Under the pieces are notes generated by a model. That model was not told the DNA's origin and made no database searches. It saw only the letters and a program-made list of their open reading frames with translations. The position numbers and the translations under genes are program-made. Shown here one piece after another: positions 55,938 through 64,000 of a stretch of DNA of 64,000 nt; the first letter of the stretch is position 1, and every line of letters starts with the position of its first letter. The stretch is from Eopsaltria australis (taxonomy: Eukaryota > Chordata > Aves > Passeriformes > Petroicidae): assembly GCA_034509425.1 (NCBI GenBank), contig JAVTVJ010011175.1, positions 1-64,000 of the forward strand, written 5' to 3'.

Positions 55938-56544
55938 TCCACACTACACCTTGTCAGCAAACTCACCTGATTTGTTAGCAGATTTGGGGATAATTGTAGA
56001 AGGGATTGGACCCTACTCCTTAGACAACAAAGAGTTACAGAATCAGGCAACAGACGCGCGCCCCACACACGGCATGGCCTGTAAGCCATGGGTGTGCGTG
56101 CGTTGTCTGGGACGTAACAGGGAAACGTGGAGAGTAGTCCGTCGACAGACTCCAATGACAATTGATCCTTCAGTGTTTTCCTGTGACCACTGTGCAGGTC
56201 AATTAGCAAGATATAGTCTGGCTGACTTTCTCTGTGCCTTATTGGGACCAAACCACAGGCATCCTGATCCACCTCAGCCTTTGCAATCACCTTTGATTAG
56301 ACAGTTTAATTTTGTACAAGACTTGCAGCTTTTAGAAACTTTAGAGCAACGCATTTTAGGTTATATGGTATATAGGTTAGCAAGAAGAGTAGCAAGTAGG
56401 AACTTAATTAATGGTAGTAGAGTTATAGACAGTTGTTGTGGGGAAGGAATGCAAGTCCCTCGTAGTTGGCAGGTAGATCGACAGGACTGGGAAGAACAAA
56501 AAAGGAGATGGCAATACAGACGCAAGCCATGGCAGTGGTGGTGA
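55861..56544 (+). CDS. ERV-5 extra ORF between pol and env, zinc-ribbon-like
   Basis: 227 codons without a stop, in a different frame from the end of integrase (overlap 77 bp) and from the env start (overlap 79 bp). I do not recognise the protein. The first 70 residues look like a Leu/Thr-rich helix region. Residues 79-111 form CVRC-X25-CDHC, a spacing that fits a zinc ribbon. LADFLCALLG and a Pro/His stretch follow, then a Leu-rich helix, a CC pair, and a basic aromatic tail ending RRKPWQWW. An internal ATG at 56074 would give 157 residues. In a provirus with so many stops, an open frame of this length at the accessory-gene position suggests a genuine accessory gene. Chance or a spliced env leader are alternatives. 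Confidence 0.6.
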   Translation: MLNLETLRQRLTRYQQTLTPLLRQLNPHYTLSANSPDLLADLGIIVEGIGPYSLDNKELQNQATDARPTHGMACKPWVCVRCLGRNRETWRVVRRQTPMTIDPSVFSCDHCAGQLARYSLADFLCALLGPNHRHPDPPQPLQSPLIRQFNFVQDLQLLETLEQRILGYMVYRLARRVASRNLINGSRVIDSCCGEGMQVPRSWQVDRQDWEEQKRRWQYRRKPWQWW

Positions 56545-57262
56545 TGTTAATAGTTTTGAGTTTATATGAGGTTTCTGGATTACATAAAATAAACCCCAGA
56601 CAGAAAATGTGGATCACCTGGGCTAATCAAACAGGACAGGCATCATTTTGCCTATCTATGGCAACACCGTCTGATCCATTTCACGCTTGTCTGATAGGAG
56701 TCCCATACTTAAGATTGTAGGATTGGAAAGGATGGGTAAAAACACATCCATACTAAACAAAGGTATAATAAACCGAACATGTTATGCCACCTTTGCCAAG
56801 TGCCCCTTCTGCTATATCAATCAAACCGCCATAGCAGCGGGTCTGATAATTAATAACTTAAACCAGTCAATGCCCTGGGATCCCCAAGAACTCGATTTGG
56901 TAGGCTCAACATTTGGGAATAACTCTTATATTCTTACTGGAAGACCAGCATTCACAGGAGTTGAATTTTATAAGCAGCATCATTGGACATCCTGGACTAA
57001 TGTATCGAGCGCCTCTAAGTGGTTTAAGTATCAAAATAACAATGGTTATTGTAATGGCAGTTTAGGAGCAGAAACAAGAGGCAGCAGATTTGCTATTTGG
57101 AACAATGATACAGCCAAAGAATTTGAATTGAAAGCTGGCCTGGAGACATCTGAGCATGGAACGGCCGGGGGAGGCCTGATCTGCTTCTTGGTAGGAGGCA
57201 GGGGATGGGCCCCCACTGCCTACAGGTTTGTGGAGTGGCTGGGTGTCCAGCCTGCTCCTTGA
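56466..57262 (+). pseudogene. env: ERV-5 env, signal peptide and surface part
   Basis: A hydrophobic signal peptide (AVVVMLIVLSLY) is followed by WITWANQTGQ and FCLSMATPSDPFHACLIG, an alpharetrovirus-like start. TAG 56718 and frameshifts follow. A second frame from 56687 carries many Asn-X-Ser/Thr sites and Cys residues to about 57140. There the class I insertion replaces the rest of the surface subunit. Confidence 0.75.
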
Positions 57263-57390
57263 TGGGAGGTTGAGGAGAGATCCTTGCTTCCTACAGGTTT
57301 GTGGAGCAGCTGGGTGCCCAGCCTGCTTCTTGGTGGGAGGCTGGGCAGAGATCCCTGCTTCCTACAAGTTTTGTGGAGCGGCTGAGAAAG
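57176..57390 (+). repeat. 71-bp tandem repeat, about 2.7 copies
   Basis: Units 57226-57296 and 57297-57367 are exactly 71 bp and begin GTTTGTGGAG. Partial units lie on both sides. They share CTGGGTGCCCAGCC and CCTACA(G/A)GTTT. Confidence 0.85.
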
Positions 57391-57479
57391 CTCGGTTCGC
57401 ACCATTGTAAGGGAAGGGGGAGAAGCCCCCACTTCCTGTGTTCCAGCTGTAGAAAGTTTTTTCCAAGATTTTAAGGCAA

Positions 57480-58000
57480 GGGCGGCTCCCGGACTCCCGG
57501 GACGGCTCCTCTAGCAGGGCGGTCACTCCCCCGTGATAGAAGCGGGGCACCAGCCGCTCTGAGAGGGGCGGAGGTGACTCCTGCCATTGCCCTGGTGACG
57601 GCCAGGGGATGCGCGGGGGAGCGGTGCCAGGGACCGAACCGGGACCGGGGTCGCCGCTGCGCCGCTTCGGCCCTGCTCCGGCGGAGGAGGGGCCGCCGCT
57701 GCACAGCCACGGCCCGGCTCGCCCGCCTCCCCTGGGCCCCGCCCGCACCGGCCCGGAGCGGGCTGTGAGTGTGAGATCTACGGGCAGGAACGGCCCTATC
57801 GCACTTTCCACAGTAACGAGTTTTGTTTTAGAGACACCCGAGAGCCGCTGTGAGCAGCAGCACGGGCCGAGCGCGGGCGAGCCGGGGGTGCCCCTGGGCG
57901 GGGGTGCCTGCATGCCACGCCCTGTCCCCAGCCTTGCGGCGGGCAGCGAGCGCTCTTTGTCTGCTCTGGTGCGCACTCAAAAGGGAAACACGGGCCCAAA
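57480..58000. other. CpG-rich segment of unknown origin
   Basis: Very GC- and CpG-rich, with GGGGCGG boxes and TGACG elements. Open frames on both strands are Pro/Arg/Ala-rich and lack domain motifs, so none is called as a gene. It looks more like a promoter/first-exon region than retroviral coding DNA. Confidence 0.5.
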
Positions 58001-58147
58001 GAACAAGAAGCCGTTTTTAGGCTCCCTTAAACCATGCTATAAGTAAGCAGAGTCCTGTGTTAACAAATATCTTAGGATGGTTTACTGAGTTACATTTTAA
58101 AAAGATCTTCTCCTGTATCCCTGTGAGTAAAAAAGACCAAGGACTCT

Positions 58148-58830
58148 TTGCTATTATGTAAAAGAATCCTGAAACTGGAGAACTGGGGCAGTCAGCAACT
58201 GAAAATTGCTGCATCCATCCAGCAGCTAAGAATTGATCCATCCAACAGTTGCATGCAACCCCTTGTAAGTTTGTTCTGTGAACATGGAGGACATGGACCC
58301 TCTGCCATGCTACTGAAACTGAATAATGTTATACTGAAAACGTTTGCTGTCAATCCTAGTATGTCTCTGTTCCCAGCACTAACTGATTATGTATGTAAGT
58401 TTGATGGTTTGCAGACCATGGAAGAAGCCTATTCCAGCAGACCAGACCTGAAGGATGTGCCAGACTGGGAGCTGTATGCAGATGAGAGCAGCTTCATGCA
58501 AGATGGCAAACAAAAGACAGGTTATGCAGTGACAACCATGAACCAGGTAACCAAGAGAAAAGCCTTGCCATCAAATGTATCATCACAAAAAGCTGAACTG
58601 ATTACATCAATGAAAGATCTAGAACTGAGCAAAGTCATCTGGAAGGAAGGAAGACTGGCAACTATTCAAGCCTGGAGACTGAGTCTATGTTGAATGGAGG
58701 GACAGTAACCTTACAAGCTGAGTGGAAAGGGTCATTCCAAGTCCTGACTACCCTCACCAAATCCAAAGCTACTGGCAGAGAGCCTTGAATTCACTGCTCC
58801 AGAGTTAAGAAGACGTCTGCTCCTTAGACA
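58148..58830 (+). pseudogene. pol: Class I pol fragment: RNase H joined to integrase C-terminus
   Basis: The frame at 58148-58693 includes RPDLKDVPDWELYADES and QKAELIT, gammaretrovirus-type RNase H landmarks. It then jumps, through a deletion, to an integrase C-terminal remnant (SFQVLTTLTKSKATGRE in the shifted frame near 58730). The catalytic core of integrase is absent. Confidence 0.75.
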
Positions 58831-59347
58831 ACCAGAAAAGGGAGACTGATACAAATTGGGATGATATGATTTAAACTGTTCTTTTGTACCTCTTATCTGT
58901 ACAGTTGGTAACCATGATTCAAATTTGGTCCTAAAATTTGCATGTAACTCTAGTCCAAAATGTATCCAAAAGCTCTTCATAAGAACAACTTGTCAAAGTG
59001 GTATTGGATATGAGAATCTGGCCTGGTAAGTTTTGCCCCAAGATAAAGATCAGTCCTGTGCCCATGGAGCTGTGACTCCAAATGTAATATTTAATCATAT
59101 TAAGGGCTGTTGACAAAGCAAAATGGCTCTTAATTTCCTACTAGCCACAAAATCATTAATACTGGTTGTTGTTCTTATGCAGATCAGAGTGAAAAAAAAA
59201 TTTTTTTAGAAATTTGGTTAAAATTTGAAAGCAAACTCAAATTCGACACCAAGTAACTCTCAAAAGAGCTTACTGAACCTTGAATATCTTCAGTACACTC
59301 ACTTCATGGTTACCAAACTGAACCTAGATAAAAGAAATGTTCATAGA

Positions 59348-59689
59348 TGTCACACGGGCGGACATGAAAGAATCAGGCACTCAGTCAAGTCACAGAGCCA
59401 CCAAGGCTGGCAGGAGAGAAGAAGAGAGACAGACTCTCTTTATTCTTACATTTATACCTTTTCATATACAATCATGGATTGGACAATGAGGTTACCACCT
59501 CTCCAATTCCATAGGTAAGAAACCCAGTCCATCAACCTTCTCCGCCTTCGGGAAAGGAATGACAAACAATACCAAAGGTACAAAACAATCCTTGGCCGGT
59601 TAGCTAAACATGGACTATGTTTACATAAAATCTATGAGAACCTTTGCTACCAAGTATCAACACAGCACACTGTAAAAATCAGGGCGACA
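59348..59689 (-). repeat. Probable solo LTR, minus orientation
   Basis: TGTCACACGG to GGGCGACA, with AATAAA on the minus strand near 59437. CATAG occurs at 59342-59346 and 59690-59694, with one extra base on the left. Confidence 0.5.
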
Positions 59690-59824
59690 CATAGTAGCTG
59701 TAGTTATAATTGGCATCTGTATAACAACTAGTGGGATGGCCAGTTGTATAAACCAATGGTATGGTTAAGTGCAGAGTAGAGACTAGACAAGATAGAGTCT
59801 TGTTAGTCTCTAAAAAAGGGGGAA

Positions 59825-60123
59825 TGATGCTGTTTGGTTTCTGCCTTTTTGTTCTTTTATATGTTCTCTGTACTCTTTGCACATATATTTGTAGCTCTGT
59901 AGCCTTTTGTATTAATAGCTAGTTTTCCCACTACTTTTCCATGGTCTTTCCCTAAGCAGAAAGACAAAACAAATTCCAGAGCTCCAAGCCCCAGGGGGGT
60001 ACAAGGCCCTATCCTATCTCGGTTCTTCCTGGGAACCAAGGCCGGAAACAACTCTGAGGTGCATTTTCATAAACAAAGCAGAGCCAGTGCTGAGAGGGGG
60101 GCTCCAGAGAAGGGGCTGGACCT
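59825..60123 (+). repeat. Partial 3' LTR of the class I fragment
   Basis: Starts TGATGCTG directly after a polypurine tract and is cut off at a G run. No polyadenylation signal is retained. Confidence 0.6.
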
Positions 60124-60145
60124 GGGGGGGGGGGGGGGGGGGGGG
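60124..60145 (+). repeat. Run of 22 G
   Basis: Uninterrupted guanine tract exactly at the junction of the class I fragment and the rest of ERV-5 env. Confidence 0.95.
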
Positions 60146-60147
60146 AA

Positions 60148-60963
60148 TTGAATCACCACTTGTTCTCCTTATTGGTGCTTTTGATCAATTATGCTAATTT
60201 CCTAAAAGCCATAAATATGTCCTCACCCCTGGAGGGGGTGGGCTTTTATGGACACCTTTCCATAACTGCTCCTGAAGACCTTCAAAATAAAGATCCCCTT
60301 TTATATTACCTCCTTGCTAAAATGATCTCGAGTTTCTTTTCCAGGTTGGGGGAAAAGGCAACAGATGTACTACAAAATGTCAGTAGAATTAGAACAAAAC
60401 GATCAGTAGAACAACTGGGCCCTAATTGTAAGGATAAGGTGGAATTACAAGGGAAAGTAGCCCGAGTATTGTTGTCACTGCCAGGAGCTGCAGCTGGAAA
60501 TGCCCTGCGAGAACTAAACCATCTAGCTTGCTGCACAGCTAAACAACTAAACCTAACGTCAAGCATAATTTCAGAACTCTTACAGGACATTGAGGGTGTT
60601 AGGCATGCAGTGCTGCAAAACAGAGCCGCTATAGACTTCTTGTTATTGGCTCAAGGCCATGGTTGTGAAGAGTTTGATGGAATGTGCTGTATGAATCTAT
60701 CTGATCACTCTCAATCAATTCATGCTCATTTACAACAATTGAGGGAAAACATGAAGAAGATAAGGATAGTGGAATTGCCTTTGGGAGGTTAGTTAGCAGG
60801 CCTAGGTATTAAGGGATGGTTAATGGAGATTGCAAAGATGGGATTAATAGTTTTAGTGGTTATTATAATCATAAGTGTATTATTGCCCTGCATCGTTACG
60901 TGTTTCATGAATGCAGTAGAAAAAAGTGTAAACCAGGTCTGGATTGCTCAAAGAGAAGAAGGG
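60148..60963 (+). pseudogene. env: ERV-5 env transmembrane subunit, alpha-type
   Basis: Fusion subunit, anchored in the viral membrane. The frame is open from 60148 to TAG at 60790, then continues in frame through the membrane anchor (GLIVLVVIIIISVLL) to TGA 60961. A furin-type RTKR lies near 60397, a heptad region follows, and the CX6CC motif (CEEFDGMCC) is near 60664. Only one stop separates ectodomain and anchor. The layout resembles alpharetroviral TM more than the gamma-type TM of ERV-3. Confidence 0.82.
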
Positions 60964-60968
60964 TGATT

Positions 60969-61355
60969 TGTGGAGAATAACTGTCTCCATCTGCGTGGAC
61001 ATAAGTAAGCAATTCAGCATCTTTAGATGAGAAATAGGCCTCTGTACAAGGTCATCTGAAAGACATCTGTGAGAGAGATGCAAAGACTGTAAATAATTCC
61101 CAGGTGTCTGAGGAGAAACTTGGCAGATGAAAATGTTATTGTAGCCTTCTGATACTTAGTGCTCTAATTAGAGTAGAGAAAATACCATGTGAAAGCTTTG
61201 TGTGAGAAAACACTGTGTGAACTGTAGAAGAAAAACTTATCACATAGCTTTATTTTTAGCACACTGTAGAATAGAAGTATGCTTACTGCCTGAAATAAAA
61301 CAGCTTCACTTTCAATCACATTGATCTGGCGTGATGTCCCATTATTTTCCCCGCA
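60969..61355 (+). repeat. ERV-5 3' LTR
   Basis: 387 bp, TGTGGAGAATAAC to CCCCGCA, followed by GGAAAG. No clear polypurine tract remains in front. Confidence 0.9.
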
Positions 61356-61450
61356 GGAAAGTATTCTGGCTCACCACAGAACTGTAAGGACAGGAAGGTA
61401 GGTGTCAAAATGTGCATGTAAATCTCAACTTTAGTTGCTTGTTGGAGAGC

Positions 61451-62090
61451 TGTCACGATCCGCTAACACAAGCAGGAGTCGTGATGGTTCGTTACCCGAA
61501 TATCAGAGTGCAAATGAAATAGGGACAAGTATTTTTGTTTCAAACAAAATCAAAAGCACCTTTATTGAGTGCCAGCAACACAATTATGCAATAGAGGAGA
61601 GAAAGAAATATAGGATTGGGAGAGAGAGAGAGAAAGGGGGATTATAGCTACCACAGCACGACTAAGTCCTCGTAGTCTGGAGCTGATGGATTCCATCTCG
61701 TCCATGGGGAGATCTCATAGGGGTCTTTTTTGAGAGTCTCTTTATAGTTTTTTCGAAAGCGAGGGGCAGGTAACCAAGAGGTGAGGTAATCCTTCCAGAG
61801 GCGAGGGGCAAATGGCAATGAGGTGGAGGAGTAAGGCCCATTGTTTTGGGGTGCAGGTGCAGGTGCACAAATCAGATCGTTCCTGTGCAGTCTTTTTCAC
61901 CCTGGTAGCGAGAGCGACACAGTCTCACAGGCATGTGTACACCTCTGCACCTGGCAGGCATCCCACCAGGATCTGACCCGGATTTCTTTGTGCAAAAATC
62001 CTCTTTCCCCTTTGGGGTCTTTGGGTTTTCAGTCTCTGTTTCTGTAGATGGTCGTGAGGCAGATGACGGATTTCCGCACAGTCTCTGACA
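61451..62090 (-). repeat. Solo LTR, minus orientation, 5-bp duplication
   Basis: 640 bp, TGTCACG to CTGACA, flanked by AGAGC (61446-61450 and 62091-62095), with AATAAA on the minus strand near 61560. Confidence 0.82.
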
Positions 62091-62525
62091 AGAGCCTAGG
62101 GGGAAACTCAGCTGAACAGCCCCTAGCTGTCTAAACTGGGGTTTTAAGAGCTCCTAAAGCTTATTTTGACTGTATTAAACAAATATGTGTTTGTTCTAGT
62201 GGGTGCTTAGGCATCTAGTGAACATACTGGTGCATGCACTCTAAATTTAGGTATCTACACCTCAAAATTACACCTCTCATTTTATGCTTTATAATGTCTG
62301 GACAGAGTTTGTTTCATTATCTGATCACTAGTGAAAAATTGCAAATAGCATAAGCTAGTAATATTTAAGAACAACCAGTATAATTGTCGGAAATGCATTT
62401 ATTTGATATTGAATCCGATTACATATTTTATTATGTTTTCAAAATTTATTAATACAGAGTAGCTGCAGTAATTTGACATTTTAATGGCAAATAATGATGT
62501 AATTTTTAAAATCTCCTTTAAAAAC

Positions 62526-63050
62526 TGCCCCTAACCCAGGACCTGGATCACTTTCTGCAAGAGGTGGACACCTTGGTTTCATTTCTGACACAGGAATGTA
62601 GTATTCAACGCAGGGGCATGGACTTCTCTGACGAGATGGTGATGTGCAAAGTCCTTTATTATACAGACAGAGACTACTACAGGCTACACTACTACTCTAT
62701 GACTACTCCTATGACTACCACTATGGCTACTGCCCTGTGGCTACTACCTATGGCTACTGCCTTATGGCTACTCCGTGAAAATTCCCTTTATACCATCACA
62801 CACACAGGATGTGTCCTCATATAAACAGGAAAGATAAACAATACCCTATAAGGTCACAAACCACAATACTCACACACAATAGGTCCAGAAGGCCACAAAC
62901 CCATGATCTCTCTCCTATGCCCATCCCTGGTGACCTGTATATGCTTCCTGGTCACCTCTGGGCCTAGGGAAGAGGCTCACCTCTGGGCCTTCCCGGCCTG
63001 CTTTTCTATAACACACATAGTGTAACCCTACACAGGAATTGTTCTACACA
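62526..63050 (-). repeat. Probable LTR-like element with a degenerate minisatellite
   Basis: A minus-strand AATAAA near 62657 and GC-rich blocks suggest an LTR, but ends are not defined. 62690-62780 contains degenerate repeats of CTATGGCTACTGCC type. Confidence 0.4.
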
Positions 63051-63056
63051 TAGTAG

Positions 63057-63175
63057 AAATGCATTCCTTCCTTGAAAAGAATTTGTCTGAGTATTCAGCA
63101 TGTTGTCTTGAGAATTTTCCAAAAGAACTTTGTGATGTAGAAATACCACTCAATAGTCCAGATGATTCTTCAGAG
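63057..63175 (+). pseudogene. CFAP54: CFAP54 exon (MHSFLEKNLSEYSACCLENF...)
   Basis: Acceptor TAGTAG, donor GTACTT, two leading bases then 39 codons to phase 0, no stop. Assigned by position and helical character. Confidence 0.5.
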
Positions 63176-64000
63176 GTACTTATGTTCTTTCTAATGTTTC
63201 AGAAATATTATACTGGTATTTCATTCAGATTCTCGATAATTCCAATGGTGATATTTCTGGGAGCACTATAGAAGAATGAAATTATTTATGCAGAGGATCA
63301 GTACAAAACCAAAATCCTGTGCAAGCAGTGAATTATGTAGTTAACAAATGGAAATATCCTCGTGTTATTCATTCCTGCAAAGATAATCTCCATCCCATAG
63401 CCATTGTATTTAGACCCCAGAAGCTTAAGCAGAATGATATTTAAAAATGTTTTTCTAATTAGGTAATAAAGTTGGCTGTTACTCAGTAGGGTTGAAGTTT
63501 TAAATCTTGTAGATCTCTAGGTTTCATACCAAAAATGTCCTGATGTTAGTTTTTCAATTTGTATGGTCAAATATCTACAATGTTAATTTAGTCTATAATA
63601 AAAACATGATTTTCAAAAAATATATATTTTCTCAAAATTGGTTGAAGGTCTTGTATGCCAGTTTCTTTCACTGATTATCAGCTGGCTAGAAAATCAGCCT
63701 TTTAAGATCTCCGGCTTGCGAGCAGTCTATTTGAGCTTTTAAATGTAGGCAGCTCAGAATACATTACTCAGATAAATCTTGAATTAGAATTATGGACTCT
63801 ACACTGACCATGGCACATGTTTTGAACATTATGAATGAAATTTGTCTTTGAATATCCAGTGTAAAAATAATTGCCTTCAAAGTTGTTCAATCCCACTTCT
63901 CACATTAATAATTATCCTAATACTAAAAATTAAAATGACAGATCACTCTCTGTGGCTTATTTTTAGTTATTATATTCAGTATTAAATGGAGACAGGGGAG
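63176..64000 (+). other. Intron, nothing further recognised
   Basis: AT-rich. A short frame reading ILYWYFIQILDNSNGDISG near 63210 could be the continuation of the preceding exon in a shifted frame, but borders are unclear. Confidence 0.35.

Larger units (their letters stand above)
57141..60145 (+). mobile_element. Class I (gamma-like) ERV fragment inserted in ERV-5 env
   Basis: Contents in order: 71-bp tandem repeats, a CpG-rich segment, an RNase H fragment, the integrase C-terminus, non-coding sequence with a solo LTR, a polypurine tract A6G5AA (59812-59824), and a partial LTR from 59825 (TGATGCTGTTTGG) up to a run of 22 G. The left boundary is approximate; no duplication was found. Confidence 0.6.
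47416..61355 (+). mobile_element. ERV-5: old class II provirus with secondary insertions
   Basis: Flanked by GGAAAG (47410-47415 and 61356-61361). LTRs of 394 and 387 bp, tRNA-Trp-like primer site, unusual repeat-rich leader, gag, dUTPase, pol, an extra ORF, and env with an alpharetrovirus-like transmembrane part. Three insertions interrupt it: a solo LTR in the leader, an LTRX element in pol, and a class I ERV fragment in env. Many stops and indels indicate age. Confidence 0.9.
3058..63175 (+). pseudogene. CFAP54: CFAP54 locus, multi-exon and apparently decayed
   Basis: CFAP54 is a very large helical-repeat protein of the central-pair projection in motile cilia and sperm flagella. Sixteen candidate exons with AG/GT borders can be read on the + strand, and almost all neighbours agree in codon phase. 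I recognise the family from memory in segments such as HIYTICRHL, LEYLLWAS, NIYLPHIHLL and WIAIRAATQ. Against function: TGA at 3103, 3172 and 37803, a frameshift at about 44266, and a probable second one in the exon at 46508. Only an internal part of the gene is in the window. Exons expected between 10278 and 33408 were not found; that intron now holds about 19 kb of nested retroviral DNA. A functional gene with assembly errors is possible but less likely. Confidence 0.8.

Noticed and set aside
57362..58046. Long frames on both strands in the CpG-rich segment
   Set aside because: Mirror frames of similar length and low-complexity composition argue against coding.
59225..59518. A 97-codon frame before the polypurine tract as a class I env gene
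   Set aside because: No cleavage site, Cys motif or hydrophobic anchor; part of it overlaps a probable minus-strand LTR.

Overview
The window comes from a bird, most likely a songbird. The evidence is a tRNA-Ile/CR1 composite SINE of the kind known from zebra finch (4031-4177), several CR1 LINE tails, several class II endogenous retroviruses (ERVs), and a host gene on the + strand whose exons I recognise as CFAP54, a ciliary/flagellar central-apparatus protein. I found 16 candidate exons between 3058 and 63175 by combining splice sites, phase matching and peptide resemblance. Three in-frame TGA codons and at least one frameshift fall inside those exons, so this copy looks like a decaying pseudogene.

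The rest is mostly retroviral DNA lying in the introns. (1) ERV-1, minus strand, 1-2465: an LTR, a tRNA-Lys primer site and a gag frame that stays open to the window edge. (2) An inverted pair of copies of one LTR family, here called LTRX: plus at 8469-9198 and minus at 10316-11011, the minus copy continuing at 18682-18705. (3) ERV-2, 11012-18681: a betaretrovirus-like provirus inside the minus LTRX copy, with a broken gag-pro-pol and most of env deleted. (4) ERV-4, minus strand, a remnant with LTR, primer site, leader and matrix-like gag at 28917-29281, 28479-28916 and about 18900-20282. Its leader is split by (5) ERV-3, 20283-28478: a complete provirus with LTRs that look identical, a tRNA-Phe primer site, a fully open gag, separate pro and pol frames and a gamma-type env. 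(6) Solo LTRs at 5014, 29593, 31394, 36537, 38001, 40078 and 61451. (7) ERV-5, 47416-61355: an older class II provirus with three secondary insertions and an extra, still-open reading frame between pol and env.

ERV-2, ERV-3 and ERV-5 share one expression layout: gag, then a -1 frameshift to pro (a dUTPase-like plus protease region in ERV-2 and ERV-5), then another -1 shift to pol. Slippery heptamers in the correct phase can be seen at the gag-pro boundary in all three and at the pro-pol boundary in ERV-2 and ERV-3.

The least expected items are: the zinc-ribbon-like ORF of ERV-5; the array of short hairpins and the primer-site-like 15-mers in its leader; the premature stops of ERV-3, all of which could come from tryptophan codons; and the decay of CFAP54. 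Family assignments rest on motifs and memory of the families. No database search was possible.
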